From assembly GCA_002773835.1 (NCBI GenBank), contig PFAC01000037.1, forward strand, positions 1 to 55,753: a stretch of DNA of 55,753 nt, in the 5' to 3' direction. Source of the stretch: Chlamydiae bacterium CG10_big_fil_rev_8_21_14_0_10_35_9. Its GTDB lineage: Bacteria > Chlamydiota > Chlamydiia > Chlamydiales > SM23-39. The translations under genes were made by a program, and so were the position numbers. Below are positions 31,909 through 41,562 of this stretch, piece after piece; position 1 is the stretch's first letter; the number at the start of each line of letters is the position of its first letter. A model generated the notes under the pieces. That model was not told where the DNA came from, ran no database searches, and was given only the letters and a program-made list of their open reading frames with translations.

Positions 31909-32826
31909 ATGAAAATTGCATCGGTTATTAATTACTGCACAAATGAGTATAGGTTTTTAAAGTCTTGTGTTGATGAGGCTCTTAAATTTTCTGAACAGGT
32001 TTTGATTACTGTTTGCGATCATTTTTTTGATGGTTCTTCAGAAGACTTAAATGCTTTAGAGCAGACTTTTTCAGAGTTTCCAAACTGTCAGTTTTTATTC
32101 TATCCTTATATTTTAGATAAAGTTCCTAGAAAACTTTTAAAAAAAATAGGGGATAACTTCTGTTGTACTTTTTCTAGGGCTATTGGCTTTTCTTATACTA
32201 AAAAGGATATTGACTATCTTCTCTTTTTAGATACGGATGAAATAGTTGAATCAGACAAGTTTAATAATTGGCTGAAGGTATTTCCTCTTTCTCAATTTGA
32301 TGCTGTAAAACTTTCTAACTACTGGTATTTTCGAGAGTCAAAATACAGGGCAAAAACTTGGGAGGATTCAGTAGTGATGGTTAGAAAAAAAGCTCTTTCT
32401 AGAAAAACGCTACTGCAAGAAGGAGATCGCTTTGCCAGTTTTAATCATGTAAAAGGTAAAACTAAACGTCACTGCACCGGTGAAGATAACTGTCCGTTCA
32501 TTCATCATTATAGTTGGGTTAGGACCAAAGAGGAAATGCTTAGAAAGGTAACTACTTGGGGGCATCGCAAAGAAAGAAACTGGGTTGATTTAGTAGAAGA
32601 AGAGTTTTCTAGGGAATTTAACGGGATTGATTTTATACATGGCTATGAATTTGAAGAAGTTGATCCTTTTGTTAAAATCGATGTAGAAAAAAAAGTTCAA
32701 AAAAAATCTATTTCAGATAAAAAAAATGTTTACAGAGTTACTCAAAAAGAGCTTTTCGCTATTTTAGGAAAAGGCTTTCAGCGATTTTTACCTCTTACGC
32801 CTCCTATTAGAAAGAACTTGATTTAA
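31909..32826 (+). CDS. Glycosyltransferase (GT2-like) / hypothetical
   Basis: A protein of about 305 residues, cytoplasmic, that looks like a glycosyltransferase: N-terminal KIASVINYCTNEYRFLKSCV with VLITVCDHFFDGSSED, and the D-x-D-type loop DYLLFLDTDEIVESDKFNNW near residue 100, followed by AVKLSNYWYFRESKYRAKTW and CPFIHHYSWVRTKEEML. This pattern is typical of GT2-type enzymes, but the closest family is not certain. The ATG at 31909 is used because a TTG at 31888 has no ribosome site; neither has a strong one. It is followed 35 bp later by the tRNA-Arg gene. Substrate unknown. Confidence 0.55.
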   Translation: MKIASVINYCTNEYRFLKSCVDEALKFSEQVLITVCDHFFDGSSEDLNALEQTFSEFPNCQFLFYPYILDKVPRKLLKKIGDNFCCTFSRAIGFSYTKKDIDYLLFLDTDEIVESDKFNNWLKVFPLSQFDAVKLSNYWYFRESKYRAKTWEDSVVMVRKKALSRKTLLQEGDRFASFNHVKGKTKRHCTGEDNCPFIHHYSWVRTKEEMLRKVTTWGHRKERNWVDLVEEEFSREFNGIDFIHGYEFEEVDPFVKIDVEKKVQKKSISDKKNVYRVTQKELFAILGKGFQRFLPLTPPIRKNLI

Positions 32827-32861
32827 ACTTAGATTCAATAGATCATTATTATCCGAAATGT

Positions 32862-32935
32862 GCACCGGTAGCTCAATTGGATAGAGTACCTGGCTACGGA
32901 CCAGGAGGTTAGAGGTTCGACTCCTCTCCGGTGCA
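32862..32935 (+). tRNA. tRNA-Arg (anticodon ACG)
   Basis: A 74-nt cloverleaf: acceptor GCACCGG (32862-32868) pairs with CCGGTGC (32928-32934), discriminator A at 32935. The D-arm is AGCTC...GAGT-like, and the anticodon arm CCTGG-CTACGGA-CCAGG (32889-32905) has anticodon ACG at 32896-32898, decoding arginine CGN after A34-to-inosine editing. The T-arm is AGAGG-TTCGACT-CCTCT. CCA is not encoded in the DNA, so the enzyme encoded at 40336-41559 may add it. Confidence 0.97.
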
Positions 32936-32956
32936 ATTTTATCTATTTTTTTAATT

Positions 32957-33589
32957 ATGATTCTTGAAGTTTTCAAAACAGGTCCTTTAGACACTAATGC
33001 AATAGTCATAGCCTGTAAAGAAACAGGCATAGCCGCTATTTTTGATGCACCATTTGGAAGTTGTGAAGCAATTATTGATTTATGCAAAGAAAAATCTTTA
33101 AAAGCGCAGGCTATTTATCTTACCCATTCCCATTGGGACCACATAGGAAATTGTCTTCTTTTAAAAAAATCTCTTCAAGTTCCTGTGTATGTTCATGAAA
33201 AGGATGCTGAAAATTTAACAAATCCAGGTGTTGATGGAGTTCCGATGATTGCTCCAGTTCAAGGAATGGCTCCTGATGGATTTTTACAAGACAATGAAAA
33301 AATTGACATTGGCAAGCTTTCTTTTACCATTCTTCATACTCCAGGCCACTCTCCTGGATCTGTTTGCTTTTATGAGAAAAATCGGGAAGTATTAATTTCA
33401 GGGGACACCCTTTTTAAAGGTTCTTTTGGTAATGTCTCTTTTCCTTCTTCTAATAGGTTTGACATGATCGAATCACTAAAAAAACTTGCAAAATTGCCTG
33501 AAAATACTAAAGTGTATCCAGGCCATGGAGAACCAACATTTATTGGTAAGGAAAAATGGCTTGCAGATGCCCATAAATATTTAACATAA
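32957..33589 (+). CDS. Metallo-beta-lactamase-fold hydrolase (glyoxalase II-like)
   Basis: A 210-residue soluble hydrolase of the MBL fold. The metal motif is YLTHSHWDHIGN (H-x-H-x-D-H), with later ligands in LHTPGHSPGSVCFY, LISGDTLFKGSFGNVSFP and VYPGHGEPTF. These match the YcbL/glyoxalase II-like subgroup, which hydrolyse thioesters or similar bonds. It has two Zn-type ligand sets but no glutathione-binding C-terminal domain of true GloB. It starts at ATG 32957 and ends 16 bp before a peroxiredoxin gene, so both may be part of an antioxidant set. Physiological substrate unknown. Confidence 0.9.
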   Translation: MILEVFKTGPLDTNAIVIACKETGIAAIFDAPFGSCEAIIDLCKEKSLKAQAIYLTHSHWDHIGNCLLLKKSLQVPVYVHEKDAENLTNPGVDGVPMIAPVQGMAPDGFLQDNEKIDIGKLSFTILHTPGHSPGSVCFYEKNREVLISGDTLFKGSFGNVSFPSSNRFDMIESLKKLAKLPENTKVYPGHGEPTFIGKEKWLADAHKYLT

Positions 33590-33605
33590 AAAAGGAGGTA
33601 TCCTA

Positions 33606-34184
33606 ATGACTCTTGTTGGAAAAAAAGCTCCCAACTTTAGTGCTAAAGCAGTAAAGAATGGAAAAATTGTAGAAGATTTTTCCTTAGACTCTTTAAAAGG
33701 AAAATATGTGGTATTTTTCTTTTATCCTTTAGATTTTACTTTTGTCTGCCCAACAGAGCTGCATGCTTTTCAGGAAAAACTTCAAGAGTTTGAAGCTAGA
33801 GAAGCTGAATTAGTAGCATGTTCTATTGATAGCTGGTATTCGCACTTTGCTTGGCTTACAACTCCAAGATCAAAAGGTGGGATCCAAGGTGTTAGCTATC
33901 CGATTGTTTCTGATATTCATAAGAGTATTTCCAAGGACTATGAAGTGCTCAAAGAAGAAGATGGCGTCTCTTATAGAGGTTTATTTTTAATCGATAAAGA
34001 AGGCGTAGTACGTCATCAGCTAATTAATGACCTTCCTCTTGGCAGATCGGTAGATGAAGCCCTTCGTACTCTTGATGCTCTTATTTATCATGAGAAAAAT
34101 GGCGAAGTTTGTCCGGCAAATTGGGAAAAAGGAAAAAAGGCAATGACACCTACTCAAGAAGGTTTAGAAAATTACTTCAATTAA
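33606..34184 (+). CDS. 2-Cys peroxiredoxin (AhpC/TSA family)
   Basis: Reduces hydrogen peroxide and organic peroxides. The 192-residue product has the peroxidatic cysteine Cys48 in DFTFVCPTELHAF and the resolving cysteine Cys169 in NGEVCPANWEKG, near the C-terminus, as in typical 2-Cys peroxiredoxins of the AhpC/Prx1 group. A strong AGGAGGT ribosome site (about 33594-33600) precedes ATG 33606, suggesting high expression. It is transcribed with the MBL-fold gene 16 bp upstream. No AhpF partner is seen in this window, so reduction would rely on thioredoxin or another donor. Confidence 0.95.
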   Translation: MTLVGKKAPNFSAKAVKNGKIVEDFSLDSLKGKYVVFFFYPLDFTFVCPTELHAFQEKLQEFEAREAELVACSIDSWYSHFAWLTTPRSKGGIQGVSYPIVSDIHKSISKDYEVLKEEDGVSYRGLFLIDKEGVVRHQLINDLPLGRSVDEALRTLDALIYHEKNGEVCPANWEKGKKAMTPTQEGLENYFN

Positions 34185-34573
34185 TGAGTGTAATAGTCAT
34201 ATAAATCTTTTTCCTGAATGAGCATATAACAGTTATGGCTTTTACAGGCTTTGCGGGCCGCTGTGATAATTTCTTTATCACCCACTCCAAAAATAGTAAT
34301 TAAGCTTAATGGCATATGCTCATTACTTTCTTCAAGATATTGTAATCCTTTCATGTAATCTTTTTTACTAAAGCCCTCTTCATGTACTCTAAAGTATACA
34401 ATGCCGTAATGAGAGAGAAGACTTTGAATAGCAAAGGCTATGCTGCTGCTTTTCTCGACTGGATTTCCCAAGTTATCAAAAAGCTTACTTAAAGACTCGC
34501 AAAGGTAAGGTTGTTGAAACATCCCTTTTTCTGCTTCTCCAAATATAGCTATTTTTTTTAGCATTACAAACAT
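34181..34573 (-). CDS. Conserved-type hypothetical protein
   Basis: A 130-residue soluble protein with no recognised family. It begins MFVMLKKIAIFGEAEKGMFQ and contains FDNLGNPVEKSSSIAFAIQS, then VYFRVHEEGFSKKDYMKGLQ and LSLITIFGVGDKEIITAARK, ending EKDLYDYYTH. The beta strand-rich N-terminus and an alpha/beta pattern with ITIFGVGD and KACKSHNC suggest a small Rossmann-like or flavodoxin-like domain, without identifiable cofactor motif. The start could be ATG 34573 or ATG 34564. It converges on the peroxiredoxin gene with a 4-nt stop overlap. Confidence 0.6.
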   Translation of the reverse strand: MFVMLKKIAIFGEAEKGMFQQPYLCESLSKLFDNLGNPVEKSSSIAFAIQSLLSHYGIVYFRVHEEGFSKKDYMKGLQYLEESNEHMPLSLITIFGVGDKEIITAARKACKSHNCYMLIQEKDLYDYYTH

Positions 34574-34672
34574 CTCAATTTACTTTTCAAATAGGCTAGC
34601 ATTGAATTTTTTTTCAAGGCGATATGAAAGCTGCAGTGCTAATTTGCTAACTATCTAGCAAGGTATGCTCTT

Positions 34673-35200
34673 TTAGCTAAGAAGGTACTTTGCTGTATTT
34701 TCTGTTAGGTAAGCGCCAGCATAAAAAGAAGAGACAACCCCTAAAGGAAATATGACGAAAATAGAGGAAATCATAGCAAAGGCTGGTGAGGCTATTGAGA
34801 AAACTGTTTGGATTAGCTTAAATATTGGGAGTAAAGATGCGCCAGCTGCGATAATTCCGCCTATATTGGCAATGTTCTTTAAGGAGGTGGACTGAGAAAA
34901 CTTCGAACCAGTGGAAGAGGGTGTTTTTTTAAAAGATAAAACTGAAATAACTTTGGGGTCATCAAGGCCTTTATGTAATCTTATTCTGCAGGAAGGGCAT
35001 TTTTTTGAACGAGCCATCCATCCGTCCAAGCAAGTTTTATGAAAAATATGGGTGACAAGATCATCTGAGGTACTATCATAGCTAACAAAATGTCCTGCTG
35101 ATACTTTTTCATTTTTGATGGGATCCAAGCAAATGGGACATTCAATATTAAAATCTTTTGCATGGAATAATTGATACGGAGCAGTTGCTATTGATGCCAT
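34673..35200 (-). CDS. RING-finger membrane protein (candidate secreted E3 ligase)
   Basis: A 175-residue protein. Residues 20-72 form a RING-H2-like zinc finger: Cys21-x2-Cys24, then His51-x2-His54-x2-Cys57, then Cys68-x2-Cys71 (NIECPICLDPI, VTHIFHKTCLDGW, KKCPSCRIRL). The third ligand, usually Cys two positions before His51, is Val49; His37 may stand in. The C-terminal half holds two hydrophobic lobes (about 105-125 and 130-158) as in inclusion-membrane proteins. RING domains are eukaryotic ubiquitin-ligase modules, so a host-directed effector is plausible. No ordinary signal peptide is seen. It starts 22 bp from the eno terminator. Confidence 0.78.
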   Translation of the reverse strand: MASIATAPYQLFHAKDFNIECPICLDPIKNEKVSAGHFVSYDSTSDDLVTHIFHKTCLDGWMARSKKCPSCRIRLHKGLDDPKVISVLSFKKTPSSTGSKFSQSTSLKNIANIGGIIAAGASLLPIFKLIQTVFSIASPAFAMISSIFVIFPLGVVSSFYAGAYLTENTAKYLLS

Positions 35201-35210
35201 TTTTGCCTCT

Positions 35211-35244
35211 GTGAAAAAATAAGGTAATAAAGATTACCTTATTT
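35211..35244 (-). terminator. Intrinsic terminator of the eno operon
   Basis: Perfect 12-bp stem AAATAAGGTAAT/ATTACCTTATTT (35217-35228 and 35233-35244) with an AAAG loop, followed on the minus strand by a six-T run. It lies 12 bp past the enolase stop and before the RING gene, so it ends the trmH-rsgA-eno transcript. Confidence 0.85.
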
Positions 35245-35256
35245 AAGGTTAAAAAG

Positions 35257-36579
<1,323 letters not shown>

Positions 36580-37644
36580 TTAGGTTAGTATTTCTTTCAT
36601 TAAACTATGATAAGAGGCAAAACGTAAAGAAGAGATTTTACCAATATCTACAGCCTCTTTAACTTTGCATTTTGGCTCGTCAATATGAGTACAGTTAGGA
36701 AAATGACAGTTATTTCCCTCTTCTTTAATTTCCCAAAAATGATCAATAATATCTTGTTTTTGTAGGTCCCAAACACCAAAACTTTTAATGCCTGGAGTAT
36801 CAATACAAAATCCTCCTTCTTTTAGGGGCAGTAAAACTGCTTTAGTGGTTGTATGAGAGCCTTTATATGTTTTTTGCACAATAGAGCCCACTCGTAAATT
36901 ATGTGAGGTAGTTGCGTTAATTAAAGAGGATTTTCCAACACCAGATTGTCCCGCAAAAACGGAAGACTTATTTTTCATAAATTGCTTGAGTCGATCAATG
37001 CCTTTATTTTTTGTAACACTTACAGTAAGAATGGGAACAAAGACTTTTTCATAAGAAGCTACAAAATCATTGAAAAGCTCCTTTTCTTTTTCTTCAGCAT
37101 CTTCCAATAAGTCTATTTTATTGATCAGAACAATTGGATGCATGTTTCCTTTTTTGGAAGAAATTAAAAATCTATCTACAAGATGGGGTTTTAAATTTGG
37201 CATCACAACGGACACTGTAATAAAAATCTGCTCAATATTTACAGCAATCAACTGTTTTTTTTTGCCTGAAACATCTACTCGAGCAAGCTCTGCTATTCTA
37301 GGGTCTATTTTAATGATTTGACCTTCTAGGTCAGAAAAAACAAACCATACAAAGTCGCCTACCGCAATGAGATTTTTATTTTTTGTTTTTTCTTTCTTTA
37401 GACTTCCCTTAAGGGTCGCTAAGTATTCTTTTCCCTGAAAATCAAGAACAACTTTTTCTCCAGTGATGCTTAGCACTCTTGCTTTTTGGGCTTCCTTAGG
37501 AAGAGGTTTTTCAGTAACTTTTTTTTCGAGATTTGTTTTTTTATATTTAGAGCGATCTTTGCTTTGATAGTATTTTTTTTGCTTTTTTGTGTCTTTTCTG
37601 TGTTTAGCAAAAAAATCTTCTTCGTAATATTCGTTATTTTCCAT
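36580..37644 (-). CDS. rsgA: Ribosome small-subunit biogenesis GTPase RsgA
   Basis: Circularly permuted GTPase that helps late 30S ribosome maturation. The 354-residue protein has an extended charged N-terminus (YYEEDFFAKHRKDTKKQKKY), an OB domain, then G4 LINKIDLL, G1 GQSGVGKSSLIN near residue 230, and G3 CIDTPGIKSF. The C-terminal zinc knuckle HFPNCTHIDEPKCKV is present. The order of G motifs (G4-G1-G3) is diagnostic. It overlaps the start of the upstream trmH gene by 11 nt and precedes eno by 12 nt, so the three genes form an operon. Confidence 0.95.
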   Translation of the reverse strand: MENNEYYEEDFFAKHRKDTKKQKKYYQSKDRSKYKKTNLEKKVTEKPLPKEAQKARVLSITGEKVVLDFQGKEYLATLKGSLKKEKTKNKNLIAVGDFVWFVFSDLEGQIIKIDPRIAELARVDVSGKKKQLIAVNIEQIFITVSVVMPNLKPHLVDRFLISSKKGNMHPIVLINKIDLLEDAEEKEKELFNDFVASYEKVFVPILTVSVTKNKGIDRLKQFMKNKSSVFAGQSGVGKSSLINATTSHNLRVGSIVQKTYKGSHTTTKAVLLPLKEGGFCIDTPGIKSFGVWDLQKQDIIDHFWEIKEEGNNCHFPNCTHIDEPKCKVKEAVDIGKISSLRFASYHSLMKEILT

Positions 37645-38374
37645 GAGCCATTTTATACATAATAATAGAGCCGCAAACAGCCACGTTTAAGGATTCTACA
37701 TTCTTTTTCATTTTTACACTGATAATGTCTATTGGGGCAGGCCAAATGCCGGCTCCTAATGACTCATTACTTAAAATTAGAGCGCATGGCTTTTCAAAGG
37801 TGACCTTTTCAATATCTTTTCCATCCATATCAGCAAGATAAATAGAAGATTTTTTTAAAGTAGTCAGTAATTCTTCTTTCGTTTGTGTAAGAAAGGGGAG
37901 TGAGAAACAGGCTCCCTTGGAGGCTCTTATTGCTTTATCGTTAAAAGGATCTACTGTATTTGGCGTTAGAATAACACCATTGAACCCAAGGGCTAAGGCT
38001 GTTCTGAATAATGTGCCCAAATTGCCAGGGTCAGCAATATTATCCAATATTAAAATGCAGCCTGAAGTGTCAATAGAGTTATATTCAGGGAGCTCGATTA
38101 TGGCAGCAAAAGGCTCAGGATTTTTTACTCCTGAAATTTTTTTTAAAATTTCATCGGTAACAGTAATTATTTCTTTAGCTTTAATTTTACCTTGGTCTTT
38201 TTTTTCTTTTAAGATAAGCAGAGAAATAGGAAAGAGAGAAGCTACTTCTTGAATAATTTTTTTACCGCTAAGAAAAACTTTTTTTTTCGCATAGCGATAG
38301 GCTTTATCTTTTCTAAGTTTAACGAACTCTTTGACAAGTGGGTGTTGTAGAGAGCGGATTTGTTTTGCTAGCAT
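37634..38374 (-). CDS. TrmH/SpoU-family RNA 2'-O-methyltransferase
   Basis: Methylates a ribose in rRNA or tRNA using SAM. The 246-residue protein has a short N-terminal SpoU-substrate-binding-like segment (QHPLVKEFVKLRKDKAYRYA) and the SPOUT motifs: motif 1 LILDNIADPGNLGTLFRTAL, motif 2 LILSNESLGAGIW, and motif 3 VESLNVAVCGSIIMY. The target cannot be told; the domain order is as in RlmB/TsnR types. It starts 29 bp from the rsbU start on the other strand and leads the trmH-rsgA-eno operon. Confidence 0.92.
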   Translation of the reverse strand: MLAKQIRSLQHPLVKEFVKLRKDKAYRYAKKKVFLSGKKIIQEVASLFPISLLILKEKKDQGKIKAKEIITVTDEILKKISGVKNPEPFAAIIELPEYNSIDTSGCILILDNIADPGNLGTLFRTALALGFNGVILTPNTVDPFNDKAIRASKGACFSLPFLTQTKEELLTTLKKSSIYLADMDGKDIEKVTFEKPCALILSNESLGAGIWPAPIDIISVKMKKNVESLNVAVCGSIIMYKMAHGK

Positions 38375-38403
38375 AAAAATTAAATTACTTTAAAAACTCA
38401 ATT

Positions 38404-40329
38404 ATGTCAGGTAAAGAAATAACAAAAAAGCCCTTAATTAAAAGAATAAACACATCAATTATTTTTAGAGTTTTTTATCTTAGTTTGATTCTTATTGTAC
38501 TTCCTCTGGTATTACATTCATTTTGGATGTATAGGCGTGATTTAGATCAAAGAAAGCAGGAATTATTTACTTCTCTAAATATACTCGCGGAAACAAGGTC
38601 ATCATTTATTTATGAGATCATCGACGATAAAAAAGGGCTTTTAAACTTAATCGAAGATGATTCTCAATTTATTCAAAGCATTGAAGGGGACAATCAAGAA
38701 GAGTCCGTGCAAAATTATTTGAAAAAAGTTGCCAGTGAATTCAAATTGTCAGAAATATTTTTTTTAGAAGCAGATACTTTTTTTTGTAAAAATTCTTCTA
38801 ATGAAATTTTATTGGGAAAAGATTTTTCAAAATATTTTTTTTTAATAAGTAAGTTTGGCGAAGATAATTTTGTTATTTTTGGAGTGCTTCCTTTTATTCA
38901 GGAAAAAAGGCTGTTTGTAGGAAAAACCCTTTATGATCAAAAAACAGGTAATGAGATTGGGCTATTATTAGCAACTACTCCTGCTGAGGCTCTAGTTACC
39001 AGATTATCTTCTTTTGTAGACTCTCCTTACCAGATTGATATTTCCCTTTTAATGGAAGAAGGAATTATTTTCGCTAGTTCTGATGAAAATCTTGAGATGC
39101 AGTCGATGCAAAATGTAAGTCCATTATTTGTTCAAAAACTTAAAGCTTCAGGGCAAATAGGGAATTTTCATGTTGTCCAAGGTGAATATACCTTAAAAAA
39201 GATCAAGAAGTATTCGAAAGCTTATGAATTAGAGGGAAAGGAAAACAGCCTTGCTGCTTTAAGTCCTGTAAAAGAATCTGCCATTTCAGTTCTTTTAGAT
39301 GTCAATGAAGACAAAGTCATTATCTTGCAAGCAAAACGATATTTGATTCAAGTTATCAGCTTGCTCGCTTTGATTGTTATAGTTGGAGGAGGTGGCTCTT
39401 TACTATTTATTTTTCGAATGGCGAGGCCTCTTAAGAACCTTCATGAGGCCATGGCCAAAGTTTCTAAAGGAGACCTATCAGCCAGGTTTAAAGAAGATAG
39501 AATGGGATTTGAAATCAATTTAGTAGGACAAGATTTTAATGAAACAATCGATTCTATTGTCCGCCATCAAAAGGAAGCTGAGGTTCAAAAAGCCCATAAA
39601 GAAAGAATGGCGCAAGAATTGAAAATTGGCTATGACATTCAACTAGCTCTTTTGCCTTCTAAGCTGCCGGATCTTCCTGGTTTGGAAATTGCTAATAATT
39701 TTATTCCAGCAAAGGAAGTAGGGGGGGATTTCTTTGATCTTTTTGTTAGAAAAGATGGAAAAGTTTTTATTATTATCGCTGATACTGCTGGCAAAGGAAT
39801 TCCAGCTTGCTTATTTTCTTTTACTATTAGAAGCATGTTTCGTTCTTTTGCCTCTACTTATGACGATTTAAAAAAGATCATAGAAAAAGTAAATGCCCTT
39901 TTTTGTTTAGATACAAAAGATTCTGGAATGTTTGTCACTCTTTGGGCAGGACTATATGAACCTAAAGACAATACTCTTACTTTTTGTAATATGGGACATC
40001 TTCCTGCTTTTATTAAGAAAGACAGCCAAGTTACAGAGCTGAACACTGTCGGAATTGCCTTAGGCGTAGATGATACTCCAAACATTGAAATACAAGCTGT
40101 ACAAATAGAAAAACAAGATACTTTAATACTTTATACGGATGGAGTTATTGAAGTTGAAAATGAAAATCATGAATTTTTAGGAATTAATGGTCTTAAAGAA
40201 TACTTGCAATCTTCACAAGAATCTTCAGCTCAATTACTTTTAGACGGCCTTTTACAAGAAACAAAAAACTTTTGCGCTAGTAATGAATTTCCAGATGATC
40301 TAACCATGCTTCTCATCAAGTTTTTCTAA
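38404..40329 (+). CDS. rsbU: RsbU-type membrane sensor PP2C phosphatase
   Basis: Dephosphorylates an anti-anti-sigma factor in a partner-switching pathway in response to an external signal. The 641-residue protein has a membrane segment at about residues 22-42, a periplasmic CACHE-like sensor domain, a second segment at about 317-338, a HAMP domain (MARPLKNLHEAMAKVSKGDL), a short coiled coil, then the SpoIIE/PP2C domain from about 410. Metal-binding residues are in EVGGDFFDLFVR (GGD at 440-442), DTAGKGIPAC and DDLTMLLIKFF. In Chlamydia, RsbU is encoded by the eno-adjacent gene and its sensor is reported to respond to a TCA-cycle metabolite. Confidence 0.92.
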   Translation: MSGKEITKKPLIKRINTSIIFRVFYLSLILIVLPLVLHSFWMYRRDLDQRKQELFTSLNILAETRSSFIYEIIDDKKGLLNLIEDDSQFIQSIEGDNQEESVQNYLKKVASEFKLSEIFFLEADTFFCKNSSNEILLGKDFSKYFFLISKFGEDNFVIFGVLPFIQEKRLFVGKTLYDQKTGNEIGLLLATTPAEALVTRLSSFVDSPYQIDISLLMEEGIIFASSDENLEMQSMQNVSPLFVQKLKASGQIGNFHVVQGEYTLKKIKKYSKAYELEGKENSLAALSPVKESAISVLLDVNEDKVIILQAKRYLIQVISLLALIVIVGGGGSLLFIFRMARPLKNLHEAMAKVSKGDLSARFKEDRMGFEINLVGQDFNETIDSIVRHQKEAEVQKAHKERMAQELKIGYDIQLALLPSKLPDLPGLEIANNFIPAKEVGGDFFDLFVRKDGKVFIIIADTAGKGIPACLFSFTIRSMFRSFASTYDDLKKIIEKVNALFCLDTKDSGMFVTLWAGLYEPKDNTLTFCNMGHLPAFIKKDSQVTELNTVGIALGVDDTPNIEIQAVQIEKQDTLILYTDGVIEVENENHEFLGINGLKEYLQSSQESSAQLLLDGLLQETKNFCASNEFPDDLTMLLIKFF

Positions 40330-40335
40330 AGATCA

Positions 40336-41559
40336 CTAGTTAAGTGAAAAGTGTTTTTGTAGTTCTTTAAGAACGGCGTTTTTATCAAGAAGTCTTTTAT
40401 TAATAGAAATTTTTTCTGCTTCATGTAAAAGCTCCCCTAATTTTTTAGAAGGTTTAATACCTAAGTCAATAAGGTCATTAGCTGTCACTAACGGAGTCTG
40501 CTTTTCTATTCGCTCAATAAATGGAGTGAGTTCTTTTTTTCGTTGCTCGTGGTGTTGGAAAAATTCAACTCTTTGAGGTGCTGGGACTTTAGCCCCAATT
40601 ATATGAAGACAAAGGTCAGAAAGTGAATTGGCATAGAAAAGGGCCCAAGAGCAGTCCTCCGTCTGTAAATTTTGGTGAAGCTGCTTTGCTTCATAAAGAA
40701 ATTTAATAAACTTGATTTCCTGATTGGATAGTTTTAAATACTCACAAAGAGCAATAGCCTCATCCATAGAATTATTATCAAAAAGCTCATTAACATAGAC
40801 AATTAAGGGAGAGTTTCTTGGGAAATTCTCCATGGTTTTAAGTCTATCTTCTAAAGTTTTGAGATCTACATCTTGCAATTTTGGAAAAATAACTTCTAGA
40901 AGTTTGAGCTCATGCATTGCAAGCATAGCTTTAGAAAAGCTTGGATACATAGTCATTTTAGAAAATTCTTGAACGACTCTTTCTATGGCAACAGCAGGAA
41001 AAAGCTCCTTTGCATGCTTGTAAATAGCATCTTTTAGATCAGGGTCAATAGCAAAGGAAAACCTGCAAGCTAGTCGAACAGCTCGAATCATCCGCAAGCG
41101 ATCTTCTTTTATCCTTGCGTGGGGGTTTCCAATAGCTTTAATAAGTTTTTTTTCCAGATCCTTCTTCCCATCTACAAAATCGATTACCATGTCTTTTAAG
41201 GGATCATAAAACATTCCGTTAATGGTAAAGTCTCTTCTTTGGGCATCTTGCTCAGCTGTTGAAAAAGCAATTTTGGTAGGCCTTCTGCCATCTTTGTATT
41301 CTATATCTTCTCGAAAGGTAGCCACTTCGTATTGCTTATCGTCAATAATGACCAGAATAATCCCAAAACTTATGCCTATAGGTACGGTTCTTTTAAAAAG
41401 GCGCTGTATTGTTTCTGGAGAAGCGCTTGTAGCAATATCTATGTCATCTGATGGTTTTTGTAAGAGAAAATCTCTAACCCATCCACCAGCATAGTATGCC
41501 ACGTAACCATGCTTGGTTAATGTATCTACGATAAATCTGGCTTCTTTATGTTCTTCCAT
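40336..41559 (-). CDS. CCA-adding enzyme / poly(A) polymerase family nucleotidyltransferase
   Basis: Adds CCA to tRNA 3' ends, or polyadenylates RNA. The 407-residue protein has the class II nucleotidyltransferase fold: AYYAGGWVRDFLLQKPSDDI, with the catalytic D-x-D as DDIDIATSA, then KQYEVATFREDIEYKDGRRP, DAQRRDFTINGMFYDPLKD and ENR-like RLMIRAVRLACRF. It has no C-terminal HD phosphohydrolase domain and no long arginine-rich PAP tail, so a CCA-adding role is favoured, also because the tRNA in this window lacks encoded CCA. Located 3 nt after the outer-membrane-like gene and probably co-transcribed. Confidence 0.9.
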   Translation of the reverse strand: MEEHKEARFIVDTLTKHGYVAYYAGGWVRDFLLQKPSDDIDIATSASPETIQRLFKRTVPIGISFGIILVIIDDKQYEVATFREDIEYKDGRRPTKIAFSTAEQDAQRRDFTINGMFYDPLKDMVIDFVDGKKDLEKKLIKAIGNPHARIKEDRLRMIRAVRLACRFSFAIDPDLKDAIYKHAKELFPAVAIERVVQEFSKMTMYPSFSKAMLAMHELKLLEVIFPKLQDVDLKTLEDRLKTMENFPRNSPLIVYVNELFDNNSMDEAIALCEYLKLSNQEIKFIKFLYEAKQLHQNLQTEDCSWALFYANSLSDLCLHIIGAKVPAPQRVEFFQHHEQRKKELTPFIERIEKQTPLVTANDLIDLGIKPSKKLGELLHEAEKISINKRLLDKNAVLKELQKHFSLN

Positions 41560-41562
41560 AGT

